The notes below the pieces were generated by a model, which was not told the origin of the DNA, ran no database searches, and saw nothing but the letters and a program-made list of their open reading frames with translations. The translations under genes and the position numbers were made by a program. Shown piece after piece: positions 1 through 11,002 of a stretch of 64,000 bases of DNA. Position 1 is the first letter of the stretch, and each line of letters opens with the position of its first letter. The DNA lies in assembly GCA_036785705.1 (NCBI GenBank), contig JAWUZG010000084.1, positions 12,785,501 through 12,849,500 on the forward strand, given 5' to 3'. The stretch is from Acanthornis magna (Eukaryota > Chordata > Aves > Passeriformes > Acanthizidae).

Positions 1-3000
1 GCAAGATTTTAAATTTCTCCTTCTACCTGACACAGTGGGCAGAAATACAGAAGAACTGTTTCCCTGCAGAGGAAAATACATCTCAGTAAAACAAAAAAAA
101 AAAAAAAAAAAAAGGAGCCATCAAAATTTAAAAGCTAATAATCCTGGCTGTGAAACTCTTGGGATGCTACCATAGTAGTTAAAGATGAGACTGACTTTGC
201 TCCAAAACAGGAAAGAACTGCTGCTCCCAGAGGGAAGCGAGCACAGTGTTTGCTCTCTGGAATCATGACATGCCTGTAACAGCAACACAATGACAATTCC
301 AAAAGGGCAGGAACTCTACTTCCAGCCAATGAAGTTATAATTAATACCCATGAGAAAATGAGAAGCAATGCGAGCACACAAAACTAGCTCAGAGAGTGAG
401 CTGTAGAAGGCAGCCACACAGCTGATCTTGAATGAAGATGGAAAGAAAATGACATAAAGGCAATTTTCTACCACACTTCTGCGTGTGTTGCTTTCCCTGG
501 CATGTAACAGGTGGAAGTCACAGATATCAGGACTATTTAAATAACACAGAACGAGATAATCTATTACACACAACAATCTGGAATCAGTTTTCCATTTCTT
601 TTTGTCAGCCAGTAAAATCTGCCATGGCAGAAAAACCAGCAAGATAACTGCATTGATTTGATTACACAAGCCATTTCTTAAAATGTAGCTCTGAGAAACC
701 TGACATTTCAGGTTAGGATTGGGAGGGGGGAAAATGCACATAGAAGTAAACACTGCCTCCATTTAGATTAGTTCACAGTGGAAAAAAAAACAGTGTAAAT
801 ACACCTTTCAAGCGATTCGCTTCAGGTTTTTAGCACTGAGATCTGTAAGCATTTAGTACTTCTGTTTTTGCAAAGGTCTGTAATGAAAACAGCATTACAG
901 CCATGAACCTCCTAGTCTACTGTTATGCTAAATCCGCTGGGACATACAACTTAATCCTTTTTAAACTGCACCGAAGTATGTGTGAAATAATAATAATGCT
1001 GGTGACAGCGTAACACAGGTAATTCCAGAATCACTCCTGGGTTTAAATGACAGCATAACATAAAATTACTGAGCTAGGGTTTTTCCAGAGCCTAACACAG
1101 ATATATTTTCAAGCCCCCAGATGAATGCCCTATCCCAGAAGCTAGAGGGCCGTGATCCTTCTCATCTGCTTTATTTCCTTTCCATGAATCTTGCTGCACT
1201 GTGCCACAGCATCAACAAGACTGCAAAAAGGAGCATTGCTGCACAGACTAGGAGGCAGTTTAATGGTAATCAGTGCACCCTGGTGAAACATAAGAGTTAC
1301 GGGTTTGTACTCCCATAGACTGAGGAGGGAACAGAGCTCTCTGATTAGCTTATTAGAGAAAACAGGGGTTCCTCAGATTTGTTTTCAGCCACAAATCATT
1401 TGGTAGGCAGAAAATATTCAAGAAGCATACTGAGAATTTATCTAATGCCAACATATGTACAGTCTGGCAATTGCAAATGACAAATGTTCCCATCAGTAAA
1501 AAGAAACCAGAGTTATTCCATGCCCCAGAACAGATTGTCTGGTATTGCTTGACACTATGAATAGTCATTCTGCTCATCTATTAGGGGTAGTTATAGTGAC
1601 AGGAGAAAATAATCTTTTCTATCTATTCCTGCATTCTTTTCATTATTCCTAAATTTCCATCACACAGAAAATAAGACATGGTGTGGTTTACTGATGCTAT
1701 TAAGCAACAAACAGGAACCACAGAATATTATTACTTCTATTATTCAGAATTAAAATATTGTTTAGCTGAGCTGAAGTTAACATCAAAATGGTTTCTAGTC
1801 AATAGGTAAAGCACAGTTCTTAGTAGCTGAAGGAAAGCTACAGTCTACACATTCCATAAGCAGTAAACTACCTTTTTTTAGAAATGCCAAGAATGCAGAG
1901 CATCCTGCTTGATTCAAACTAAACTTTCCCATTTATTCCATGCACATGCTACAGACTGAGAAAAGTGTTTAACACCCATCTGTGATCTGTCTTCTAGGTG
2001 CGTGAAGATTGCCCATTAACCAGATTTTGGGAGTTCCTTGCTGTGAATGCCTTCCCTGCATTCCCAGCTCTGATAAATGAGCAGGTTATCTGTTGATCTG
2101 CTGTACTGCTTGGCAGGGGAGAGCCCGTTCCCTTTTTCCACAAAAGCATGCCACACAGAATGTGCTCATTCAAAGTCTACACACAACAAGAGTTTGTCCA
2201 TAAAACTTTATCACTATGAAAACAAATCCAGTTCTTATATTTCCCTTTTCAGTTTTTTCTGTACATTAAATCAGACTTTGTGGGCTCGATGGCCTGGCTG
2301 GTGAGGGAAAATTAAAGAATCTTATCACATTGGACTCCAAGATTACCGAATATTTGCTATCTTTTGTTTTTGTTAACAAAAATAAACACATGGGGAAGAG
2401 GTTAAAACCCTGTCTCGATATCAGCCCCAGATACCCAGTGTTGTTCTTAAGCTCTTGAAATGTCAAATAGAAATTACTCACTCATGAGACTACCAGCATA
2501 TTTTAAAAAAACAACCAAGCAGTATTTCTAGCTGACATGCTCCATGCAGTCTACATCATGTAACAAAACCCTTAATTTATGAACAGGCAGGTCCTCAATA
2601 AATACGACACTACTATTTTTATGTTAAAAATATATAAAGATATTTATTTTAAATTCAATCGGATGTTCGTAGTGAAAGAGGCATCCCACTCCTGTGTATC
2701 TTTTTAGCATTACTGGATATCAAAGTACACAATTTATACTTACATTCTGAAGTATTTTCTTATTGTTTATTGGCATTCTAGCCTCAGCATCTTACATTTG
2801 TGGTGGCATATAATTTGGGCTTGTTATTGGTTGTTTTTTTCTGTGTGGTTGGAAGATTTTTCATTACTTTTTAAAGAAACTTGTCTCAATCACTACAACA
2901 TTTTAAAGATGTTTGCTAAACATTTAAAAAATATAAATACCTAAGATGTGAACAGAGGAAAAAGTTTATTAAGTAAGGTCATTCTCTTACCATTACCTTT

Positions 3001-6000
3001 GGCAAACTCGGACCCTTTATTTCTTATACTTGCCACTTCCTCCTTTATGATCACCGTTGTCTCATCTATGCTTAGTTCTCCTTTTACAGCAGTGGGAAAT
3101 CACACTGGACTATGTTCAGTTTGAGAAGGTATTGGATTTGTGGGGCAGGCCAGAAGACCAAGTGCCCCAGGCCCAGGCACTCCAGGCTGCCTCAGATTTG
3201 AGAAGCTGCATCCTCCTTCAGAAGTTGTGTCTGGGTCCAGAAGTCCAATAGCAGAAAGACAGTGACTCCAAAGCTTGAATTTGGATGTAAACCAGGCCTT
3301 GATTCATTGCTCTTTTCTTTCAAAAATGCCAGATAAAGAAACATGAGGATATTAAGAAGACATTTGGTAAAATCATAATTAGAGATCACACTAAAAATCA
3401 CAAATCTCAAAAAACCAACCAAACAAAACCCTTTCACTGAAATTGTGTATACGCTTTTCTTAAAAATAATTAAAACAGAAAGCAAAAAGAATTTATTTCC
3501 TCTCCTTCACAGCTATTTGTTTCCTTTTCCACACTATTAACAATGGATAATTTTGAATTAGATGAGGCAATTTAATTATTTGGTGTTGAGATTTCTACAA
3601 ATAACTTCCTTGCTCATGTATAAGCAGCCATTAAAAAAAATCCAAGCACCTAGCACTAGGCACACCTGCTCCTGCCAACAGCATATACAAAACCTTTTGC
3701 TTACTACTTATCAGGACTGTACCAGTCACGTTCATGCAGTTCTTACATCAACAATATAAATATCAATATGAATAGATGTATTTTTACAAATACGTAAATA
3801 TTATTGTTCAACACCTGCGTAAATCCAGGGAATGATCCCTACGAAGCAGTACATTTTGCCTATGTATGTCAGGTCCAATTTTTTCCTGTGATATGTAAAG
3901 CCAAAAGGGAAAACCTGTGAACCTTTTTTCTAAATAATTAATTTGTATGCAGATCAAAGAAGAATTTTTCAGGTTTCAAACTGAGAAATGCCCAAATCAC
4001 TTTGCACAATTGCATATAAAATACGGGCAGTACTGTTACTGTGCTGTCAAATCTGACAGCCATTCTGTACTCAGCAATATATCAAACACCATCCAAATGC
4101 AACCATACAAATGTCACCTCTTGCCAGTGGAACTTTATAAATGAAGCAATATTAATCAATTAAGGGACAGTGGAGTGCATGCAGAAGCAGCCAAGTCTGC
4201 CTGAGGATTACAATAGGGAGTTCTGGGTGGGCAATCAAGTTTAAACTGCAGAACTGCCAAGGCACACGGATTCTCTGTATGATAAAGCGGATTTCCGGTC
4301 ATACACTGAGGGAAACACAGAGACTTTTGCCCATGGACAGACAAGAGTAAATTTTGCTGTTACACCACTTGTCTATTATATGCTATTATACCATTTACCA
4401 AATCTTTTTACTTCTGCTCAAATAGATTTCTATGATTAGGTATGAGAGAGATCATCTACACATTTCCGTTTTGAATTTCTGAAGATAGCATTTTCATATG
4501 AAATATCACAAGGAGTGACACCCCTCTCCTAGGCTCCTTGGGAAGGGAGAATCCTGTCCGAGTCTCTCAATCAGAAATGCAGACCCCCAAACACACAAGC
4601 TAAAGTGAATCTGAAGAGTCACTAATACCATTTTAATTACCTATTTATCTAGTACCAAGTAGGCCTGAAGAATAAAAATACATCTTGCCCTTTTGTATTT
4701 TATATACTCACTATGATTGATGCAAGACTTTTCTTTCCAAATCATCTTCTTGTTTATCCTATCAGACTTCCTATAACTGCAATTTTTAGGAGTTTCCTTT
4801 CACAGAGGGGAAACAACAGTATTACATACTCCTCAGAGGGGATGATTTTCAGAAGGGGCAGTGTACACCAAATCCGTTTCCTTCCACCCTTGCCTTCATA
4901 TACTGTACAGGTTTATAAGTTGCGTAACTGCTCTAATGATGCCAACATTTCGCTATAAACTAGCTCCAAAGAAACATGATAACCATTCCTAAGTGGTGTT
5001 CAGAATGGCGGCTATCCTTCTTACCTTCAACGGGGCCAAACCTCAACATGGCCAGCATTTCTTCAAAGTTGTTACCACAGAGGAAGATGCAGGAATTACC
5101 TTCCAACGCATAAAGTTGTTCTCAGGAGAAATGGCTGTAGTTCTGTGGTACCTACTCAGTCTGCACAAAGGCCTACACAGCTGAGACTGCAAAGCCACAT
5201 GGAGTAGGTGACAGAAGCAGAGCACTTAGAGAAGATGGCCTCTTGATCAAGGTTTGCCTTTGACATTGATAAAGCAGCCAGTCACTCAGACTGACAAATT
5301 TTAAAGGTAAATAAAATAACCATAAACCTGTATCTAATTTTCTGTAGCATAGTCTGGTACAAAGGATGTGTCAGTTTGTGCTGGTGAACGGTTGTTATAG
5401 GTACCCCGAGAGATGCAGTTCCTGCTGTAAACCCTTGTCAGCCAAACAATCAGTTAAAGGCAGAGCCAGTTCCAGTGCTATCTCTATCTTTCGCAGTATC
5501 CTCACCTTTGGATTGGCACAAATAATTTTCTTCCTGCCTGGCAGAACAATGTTTACCACACCCCATTTAGGAAGTATAAAGGATCAGTACCAGTGGTAGT
5601 AGGCGTTAATAATGGAAGTGGGGAAGAGCAGAGATAGCTCCCTACCCTAAAGCAGAAGTCACCCTGCTCTGCAACTCAGGGAAAGGCAGAGAAACCAGAT
5701 CTTGCAAATTAGTAATTGCATTTTGGGCCTTGAAGGAAAAGCTCACCTTAAAACAGAAACAGCCTCTGCATCCCATGATTTCAGTCATGGAAGCCAGCTA
5801 GGGTCTGTAGGAGACCTCTAGGTCTGAACCTTCTAGAGAATGCTGTTTACCATTTCAGAGTGCCTTGAAAGATTCTCTGCCTTGGGCTAGAGACACCAAC
5901 ATTTCTCCCAATTGCCTCCCAGTGATTCCAGTCCTTCTGCCTGGAGATTGCGCAGCAGGCGGTAGCGGAGAGCATGGTCCAGGACAAAGGGAGGCCCTGG

Positions 6001-6461
6001 CACAGGAAAGCAATGAGGAGAGGAGACATCTGGGGGAGGATTGCTGGGATCTTGGCCAGAAGTCATGTCCTCAGACAGCAGGAAGGAAAGATCACTAGAA
6101 TACAAAGCAATTAGCTTTGGCTCTTTGAATAACTAATGGTTGCTAACTAAGAGTAATGATTCTATTTAAGGAATTGCTTTTGTTTTACTTACTGGAGAAT
6201 ACAGAGATAATTGACACGAGGCATGCAAACAATTCAGAGCAACTCCATATAATTCCTGAAATTTTCTGAATTTTGGAGCTGCTGGTATTTAAAGCATTAC
6301 TTAACAAATCAAAATACTCTACTAAGCCATAGAAAGAGATTTTTAGGGGTTAGGTTTTTCCAGTATCAAACTGATGGTTAGGAAGATTTCTTTGCAAGTA
6401 ATTATTTCAAGCTATTTGTAACAATTGATAGACAATATGAGATTCTGGTACTTCCTCTAAG
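1..6461. other. Intergenic sequence, no gene recognised
   Basis: AT-rich non-coding DNA. The open frames here are short (up to 148 codons), lack recognisable domains, and are not linked by convincing splice sites. A run of 21 A lies at 93-113. I recognise no conserved exon, RNA gene or complete repeat. If the vertebrate mucin cluster order holds, this side should lead to the 5' end of MUC2, but no MUC2 exon is visible. Confidence 0.6.
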
Positions 6462-6640
6462 GGAAGGTCACAGGAAACTAGAGGCTAGTCAGCCTCACCT
6501 CAATACCTGTGAAAGTGATGGAGCACTCAATCCTGGAACACATTTTAAGGGACATGAAGGATAAGGAAGGTCATCAAGAGTAGCCAGCACTGACTTACCA
6601 GAGGGTAGATCTTGGGTAACAGATCCAGCTCAAGTCTGTT
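6462..6640 (+). repeat. CR1 LINE ORF2 fragment (decayed)
   Basis: One frame reads RLVSLTSIPVKVMEHSILE followed by RDMKDKE, which resembles the CR1 reverse-transcriptase stretch with the SLTSVPGK-like motif. It then breaks into a stop and a frameshift. This is a dead 5'-truncated or interrupted LINE piece in plus orientation. The boundaries are approximate. CR1 is the dominant LINE of birds, which supports the host call. Confidence 0.65.
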
Positions 6641-6644
6641 TTGC

Positions 6645-6729
6645 CTGTGACAGCAACTGGCGATTGAGCTCTCCCTGTCCTTATCTCAACCCATGAGCCT
6701 TTTGTTATATTTTCTCTACCCTGTCCAGT
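6645..6729 (+). mobile_element. Older ERV LTR, left half, split by the young provirus
   Basis: This stretch contains the TTATCTCAACCCATGAG block typical of a common avian ERV LTR family. It continues directly, after removal of the minus-strand provirus, into 13767-13834 (GAGGAGGAAAGTGATAGAG, then a CATCCAGCCAAGG block). It is therefore the insertion target, and older than the provirus. Family assignment is by recalled similarity only. Confidence 0.6.
6725..6729. repeat. Target-site duplication, left copy (CCAGT)
   Basis: CCAGT immediately precedes the TG terminus of the LTR. The same five bases follow the CA terminus at 13762-13766. A 5-bp duplication fits ERVL-type or lentiviral integrases, rather than the 4-bp gammaretroviral or 6-bp beta/alpharetroviral duplications. 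Confidence 0.9.
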
Positions 6730-7682
6730 TGTCTTCGTTTGATAGACAGGTGTCTGTTTAGGAAGGTGGGAACCTTCCTTAGAACAGAGAATGTGAATCC
6801 CCTTCCCTCCGAATTATTATAACTTTAGAATCAAGGGCTCTCAGGCAAAGGTATGGGAAAAGGAATAAGAGTTTTTTTACTAGTATCTATACTGAGGTAA
6901 ACAATCAGTAACAAAAAACAGTAAACAAGGTAAAGAAAAACAGTAAACAAAACAAAAAAACTCGGTGGCAAATGTCCCTGGACTGTCAGGCACGTTCTCG
7001 GTTGGTGCAGTCACGGTCACGGCCAGCAGGGGCGCTGTTGGGCTCCTAGACCAGCCGGACAGGTGCGATGACTCCCGGGAAGCTGCAGATGGCGCTGTGC
7101 CGCGAGGTTGGATCTGTGTCGCGCGTAATGGCCGACGGGCTGGAGCAGGGTGGAGCGCAGATGGACGGGGGGCGCAGCAGAGAGCCCGGAGCCGGGAGAT
7201 GGAGCGGCCGGGTCAGCCCACCCGGGCCAGCCAGCAGAGGAGGCGGCAGGAAACTCCGCAGTTGGGGCAGGCAGGGTGCGGGGCAGCAGGCAGGGCGCGG
7301 GGTGGTGGCAGGCGGGGGTCCCGTTCCGCTGCAGTGCAGCTGGGAGATGCACCCTCCCGGAGGGGAAGAGATGATTGGAGTCCCGTGCCCCGAGAACTCA
7401 CCCACCAGGTAGAGAAAAACTAGTGCAAAGCCGGGCTTTTCTTTTCCTGCAGTCGCAGCCAAAAAAAAACGGAGAGCCGTTCCTTCCACTGCTGTCTCCT
7501 CCGAGACTTGTGAGCGAGTCCCTGTGTCGTTATCAAGTCTTGCTATCTCTTGTTCCCGTGCCCGCCCAGCCAAAAAAGTCTTTGTCTCTTTTGTGAGAGT
7601 AAAATGTCCTCTAAGTACCGATCGTTACTTGCCTAGCAACAGAATGGGAAAAAATTCCACTTCCCCCCCCCAACCTCCAACA
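6730..7682 (-). repeat. 3' LTR of the provirus (953 bp)
   Basis: Begins TG and ends CA as written on the plus strand, as expected for an inverted LTR. Identical to 12808-13761 except for six instead of seven A in one run (near 6912-6918). The central 400 bp is GC-rich with many intact CpGs. A run of nine C lies near the U3 end. The short frames inside it recur identically in the other LTR and are not treated as genes. Confidence 0.95.
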
Positions 7683-7810
7683 TTATCCACCCCGAATTTT
7701 TTCCATTCCAACATATTACATTGAACTTAAGCCTTTAAACTATATACATACAAGCATTACTCTGAATATACACATACAGATATGCATACAGGCACCGTGT
7801 TATGGGCAGT
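7683..7810 (-). other. Provirus 3' region between pol stop and 3' LTR
   Basis: Only about 128 bp separate the pol stop from the LTR, so there is no room for env. On the coding strand the last 30 bases are purine-rich (a GGAAAAAA block and a GGGGTGG block), a plausible but imperfect polypurine tract for plus-strand priming. Confidence 0.7.
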
Positions 7811-10800
7811 TCAACCCCAACTGAGGTCTCCCTGAGGTATGCATCGTGTCTCTCCATCCTCTTGCATCACCCACCAGGTACACCCTGGTCCTTGAGCAAA
7901 GACAACCCCACGGGTGGGTCTATCTTTGCTCAAGGCAGAATTAATCCAAACAGTTTTCCCCAGCATGCCTCTCATTTGCACTACTGGAACCTTATCCCCG
8001 TCTGCTGTTTGCAAGGGTTCAGATTGGGCAGGGCCAGCCCTGTTGGTGGAGCCTCGGGTGTTAACTAGCCAGGTGGCCTTGGCTAAATGCTGTTCCCAAT
8101 TTTTGAAAGTCCCCCCACCTAAAGCCTTCAAGGTGGTTTTTAGCAGGCCGTTGCATCGCTCTACTTTACCAGCAGCAGGTGCGTGATAAGGAATGTGGTA
8201 CACCCACTCAATGCCATGTTCCTTAGCCCAGGTGTTTATGAGGCTATTTTTGAAATGAGTCCCGTTGTCCGACTCAATTCTCTCAGGGGTACCATGCCTC
8301 CAAAGGACTTGCCTTTCAAGGCCCAGGATGGTGTTGCGGGCAGTGGCATGAGGTACAGGGTAGGTCTCCAGCCACCCAGTGGTGGCCTCTACCATTGTGA
8401 GCACGTAGCGCTTGCCGTGGCGGGTTTGAGGCAGTGTGATGTAATCGATCTGCCAGGCCTCCCCATACTTATATTTGGTCCACCTTCCCCCATACCACAG
8501 GGGTTTCACCCGCTTGGCTTGCTTGATGGCAGCGCATGTCTCACAGTTATGGATCACCTGGGAGATACAGTCCATAGTTAGATCCACCCCTCGGTCTCGT
8601 GCCCACTTATAGGTGGCATCTCTGCCCTGATGGCCTGAGGCATCATGGGCCCATCGGGCTAGGAACAACTCTCCTTTGTGCTGCCAATCTAAATCTACCT
8701 GTGACACCTGTATTTTTGCAGCCTGATCTACCTGTTCATTGTTTCGGTGTTCCTCATTAGCTCGGCTCTTGGGGACATGGGCATCCACATGACGGACTTT
8801 CACAGGTAGCTTCTCTACCCGACTGGCAATGTCTCGCCATTCGTCAGCAGCCCAGATTGGTCTTCCTCTACGTTGCCAGTTGGCCTTTTTCCACCTTTCC
8901 AACCAACCCCACAGAGCATTGGCTACCATCCATGAATCAGTGTACAGGTACAGCTTTGGCCACTTCTCTCTTTCAGCAATGTCCAGGGCCAGCTGAACGG
9001 CTTTGAGTTCGGCAAGTTGGCTTGATCCACCTTCTCCTTCTGTAGCCTCTGCGACCTGCCGTGTGGGGCTCCATACAGCTGCTTTCCATTTTCGGTTTGC
9101 CCCCACAATGCGACAGGAACCATCAGTGAAGAGAGCGTAGCATGTTTCATCTTGCGGCAGTTGGTTGTACGGTGGAGCTTCCTCTGCGCGAGTCACCTGT
9201 TCCTGCTCCTCTTCATCGGTGAGACCAAAGTTTTCACCTTCGGGCCAATTTGTAATTATTTCCAAGATCCCAGGGCGATTCGGGCTTCCAATACGGGCGC
9301 GCTGCGTGATGAGGGCAATCCATTTACTCCACGTGGCATCGGTGGCGTGGTGGGTAGAGGGAACCTTTCCCTTGAACATCCACCCCAGCACCGGTAGTCG
9401 GGGTGCAAGAAGAAGTTGTGCTTCCGTGCCAATAACTTCTGAGGCGGCTTGGACGCCTTCATAGGCTGCCAGAATTTCCTTCTCTGTGGGAGTGTAGTTT
9501 GCTTCGGACCCTCTGTAGCTTCGGCTCCAGAATCCCAGTGGACGACCTCGAGTCTCACCAGGCACCTTCTGCCAAAGGCTCCAGGACAGACCGTTGCCCC
9601 CGGCTGCAGAGTAGAGCACATTCTTCACTTCTGGTCCTGTCCTGACTGGGCCAAGGGCTACCGCATGAGCGATCTCTTGCTTGATCTGGGCGAAGGCTTG
9701 TTGTTGTTCAGGGCCCCAGCGGAAATCATTCTTCTTGCGTGTCACCAGGTAGAGAGGGCTCACAATCTGGCTGTACTCAGGGATGTGCATCCTCCAGAAG
9801 CCTATGGCACCTAGGAAAGCTTGTGTCTCCTTCTTGTTGGTTGGTGGGGACATCGCTGTGATTTTATTGATGACTTCGGTGGGAATCTGACGCCGTCCAT
9901 CTTGCCACTTCACTCCCAGGAACTGGATCTCTTTGGCAGGCCCCTTGACTTTGCTCCTTTTGATGGCGAGACCGGCTTCCAGAAGAATCTGGATGATTTT
10001 CTCTCCTTTCTCAAACACTTCTTCTGCTGTGTCCCCCCACACAATGATGTCATCAATGTACTGCAGATGTTCTGGAGCTTCACCCTTTTCCAGTGCAGCC
10101 TGGATCAGTCCGTGGCAGATGGTGGGACTGTGTTTCCACCCCTGGGGCAGTCGGTTCCAGGTGTACTGCACGCCCCTCCAGGTGAAAGCAAACTGAGGCC
10201 TGCACTCTGCTGCCAGAGGAATGGAGAAAAATGCATTTGCAATGTCAATAGTGGCGTACCACTTTGCTGCTTTGGACTCCAGTTCATACTGGAGCTCCAG
10301 CATGTCTGGCACGGCAGCACTCAGCGGTGGAGTCACCTCGTTCAAGGCACGATAGTCCACAGTCAATCTCCAGTCTCCATCAGATCGGCGCACAGGCCAG
10401 ATGGGGCTGTTGAAGGGTGAGTGGGCCTTGCTGACCACCCCTTGGCTCTCCAGCTCACGGATCAGCTTGTGGATGGGAATCACAGCATCTCGATTCGTTC
10501 GGTACTGCCGGCGGTGCACTGTCGAGGTGGCAATTGGTACATGTTGTTCCTCCTCCTTCAAGAGTCCAACTGCAGAAGGGTTCTCTGACAGTCCAGGCAA
10601 GGTGTTCAATTGCCTAACGCCCTCTGCCTCAACAGCAGCTATTCCAAAAGCCCACCTGAGTCCTTTCGGGTCTTTGAAATAGCCATTCCGGAGGAAGTCT
10701 ATGCCCAGAATACACGGGGCCTTTGGACCAGTCACAATGGGATGTTTCTGCCACTCCTTCCCAGTCAGGCTCACCTCGGCTTCCACCAGCGTCAACTCTT

Positions 10801-10993
10801 GTGATCCCCCTGTCACCCCAGCAATAGAAATGGGTTCAGCCCCAACATGTCCCGATGGCATTAAGGTACACTGCGCACCTGTATCAACTAATGCTTCATA
10901 TTTTTGTGGCTCTGATGTACCAGGCCATCGAATCCACACAGTCCAAAAGACACGGTTTTCCCATGCCTCTACCTGGCTAGAGGCAGGGCCCCT
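7811..10993 (-). CDS. pol: ERV Pol: protease, reverse transcriptase, RNase H, integrase (read through from gag)
   Basis: About 1,060 codons, open from just after the gag TAG; no ATG is needed if it is made as a Gag-Pol readthrough product. Counting residues from the codon at 10939: aspartic protease with DTGAQ (19-23) and an ILGIDF flap-end motif (77-82); RT palm aspartate 231, LPQG motif (264-267) and YIDD (294-297); a thumb and connection region; RNase H with D606, E644, D668 and D738; integrase with the zinc ligands H765, H770, C799 and C802, then D832, D891 and E927 with 35 residues between the last two (DD35E). All catalytic residues are present and there is no frameshift or stop. The C-terminus ends shortly after the integrase core with a small DNA-binding-like tail; no dUTPase is seen. 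The encoded enzymes would copy viral RNA to DNA and integrate it. Class III affinity is inferred from motif style. Confidence 0.95.
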   Translation of the reverse strand, partial: RGPASSQVEAWENRVFWTVWIRWPGTSEPQKYEALVDTGAQCTLMPSGHVGAEPISIAGVTGGSQELTLVEAEVSLTGKEWQKHPIVTGPKAPCILGIDFLRNGYFKDPKGLRWAFGIAAVEAEGVRQLNTLPGLSENPSAVGLLKEEEQHVPIATSTVHRRQYRTNRDAVIPIHKLIRELESQGVVSKAHSPFNSPIWPVRRSDGDWRLTVDYRALNEVTPPLSAAVPDMLELQYELESKAAKWYATIDIANAFFSIPLAAECRPQFAFTWRGVQYTWNRLPQGWKHSPTICHGLIQAALEKGEAPEHLQYIDDIIVWGDTAEEVFEKGEKIIQILLEAGLAIKRSKVKGPAKEIQFLGVKWQDGRRQIPTEVINKITAMSPPTNKKETQAFLGAIGFWRMHIPEYSQIVSPLYLVTRKKNDFRWGPEQQQAFAQIKQEIAHAVALGPVRTGPEVKNVLYSAAGGNGLSWSLWQKVPGETRGRPLGFWSRSYRGSEANYTPTEKEILAAYEGVQAASEVIGTEAQLLLAPRLPVLGWMFKGKVPSTHHATDATWSKWIALITQRARIGSPNRPGILEIITNWPEGENFGLTDEEEQEQVTRAEEAPPYNQLPQDETCYALFTDGSCRIVGANRKWKAAVWSPTRQVAEATEGEGGSSQLAELKAVQLALDIAEREKWPKLYLYTDSWMVANALWGWLERWKKANWQRRGRPIWAADEWRDIASRVEKLPVKVRHVDAHVPKSRANEEHRNNEQVDQAAKIQVSQVDLDWQHKGELFLARWAHDASGHQGRDATYKWARDRGVDLTMDCISQVIHNCETCAAIKQAKRVKPLWYGGRWTKYKYGEAWQIDYITLPQTRHGKRYVLTMVEATTGWLETYPVPHATARNTILGLERQVLWRHGTPERIESDNGTHFKNSLINTWAKEHGIEWVYHIPYHAPAAGKVERCNGLLKTTLKALGGGTFKNWEQHLAKATWLVNTRGSTNRAGPAQSEPLQTADGDKVPVVQMRGMLGKTVWINSALSKDRPTRGVVFAQGPGCTWWVMQEDGETRCIPQGDLSWG

Positions 10994-11002
10994 CTAGCCC
11001 TG
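10975..11002 (-). promoter_or_regulatory. Gag-pol stop codon inside alternative RNA hairpins (readthrough site)
   Basis: The gag TAG (10994-10996) is the only stop between gag and pol, and both lie in the same frame. It sits inside a perfect 9-bp inverted repeat (10975-10983 with 10991-10999, 7-nt loop). A competing 6-bp stem (10984-10989 with 10997-11002) would instead place the UAG in a 7-nt loop. In-frame UAG suppression is the known gammaretroviral way to make Gag-Pol. That these hairpins modulate it here is inference. Confidence 0.7.

Noticed and set aside
5865..6105. Overlapping 60-77 codon frames on both strands
   Set aside because: Short, mutually overlapping, without splice borders or similarity I can name.
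6965..7573. 152-codon plus-strand and 175-codon minus-strand frames in the 3' LTR, recurring at 13044-13652
   Set aside because: They lie in the GC-rich middle of both LTRs, where stop codons are rare by composition, and they overlap each other in many frames. No domain or translation signal is recognised.
7683..7810. Searched for env or dUTPase between pol and the 3' LTR
   Set aside because: Only 128 bp is available; neither is present.
8183..10682. Several plus-strand frames of 90-200 codons opposite pol
   Set aside because: Shadows of the intact minus-strand pol frame, with no independent features.
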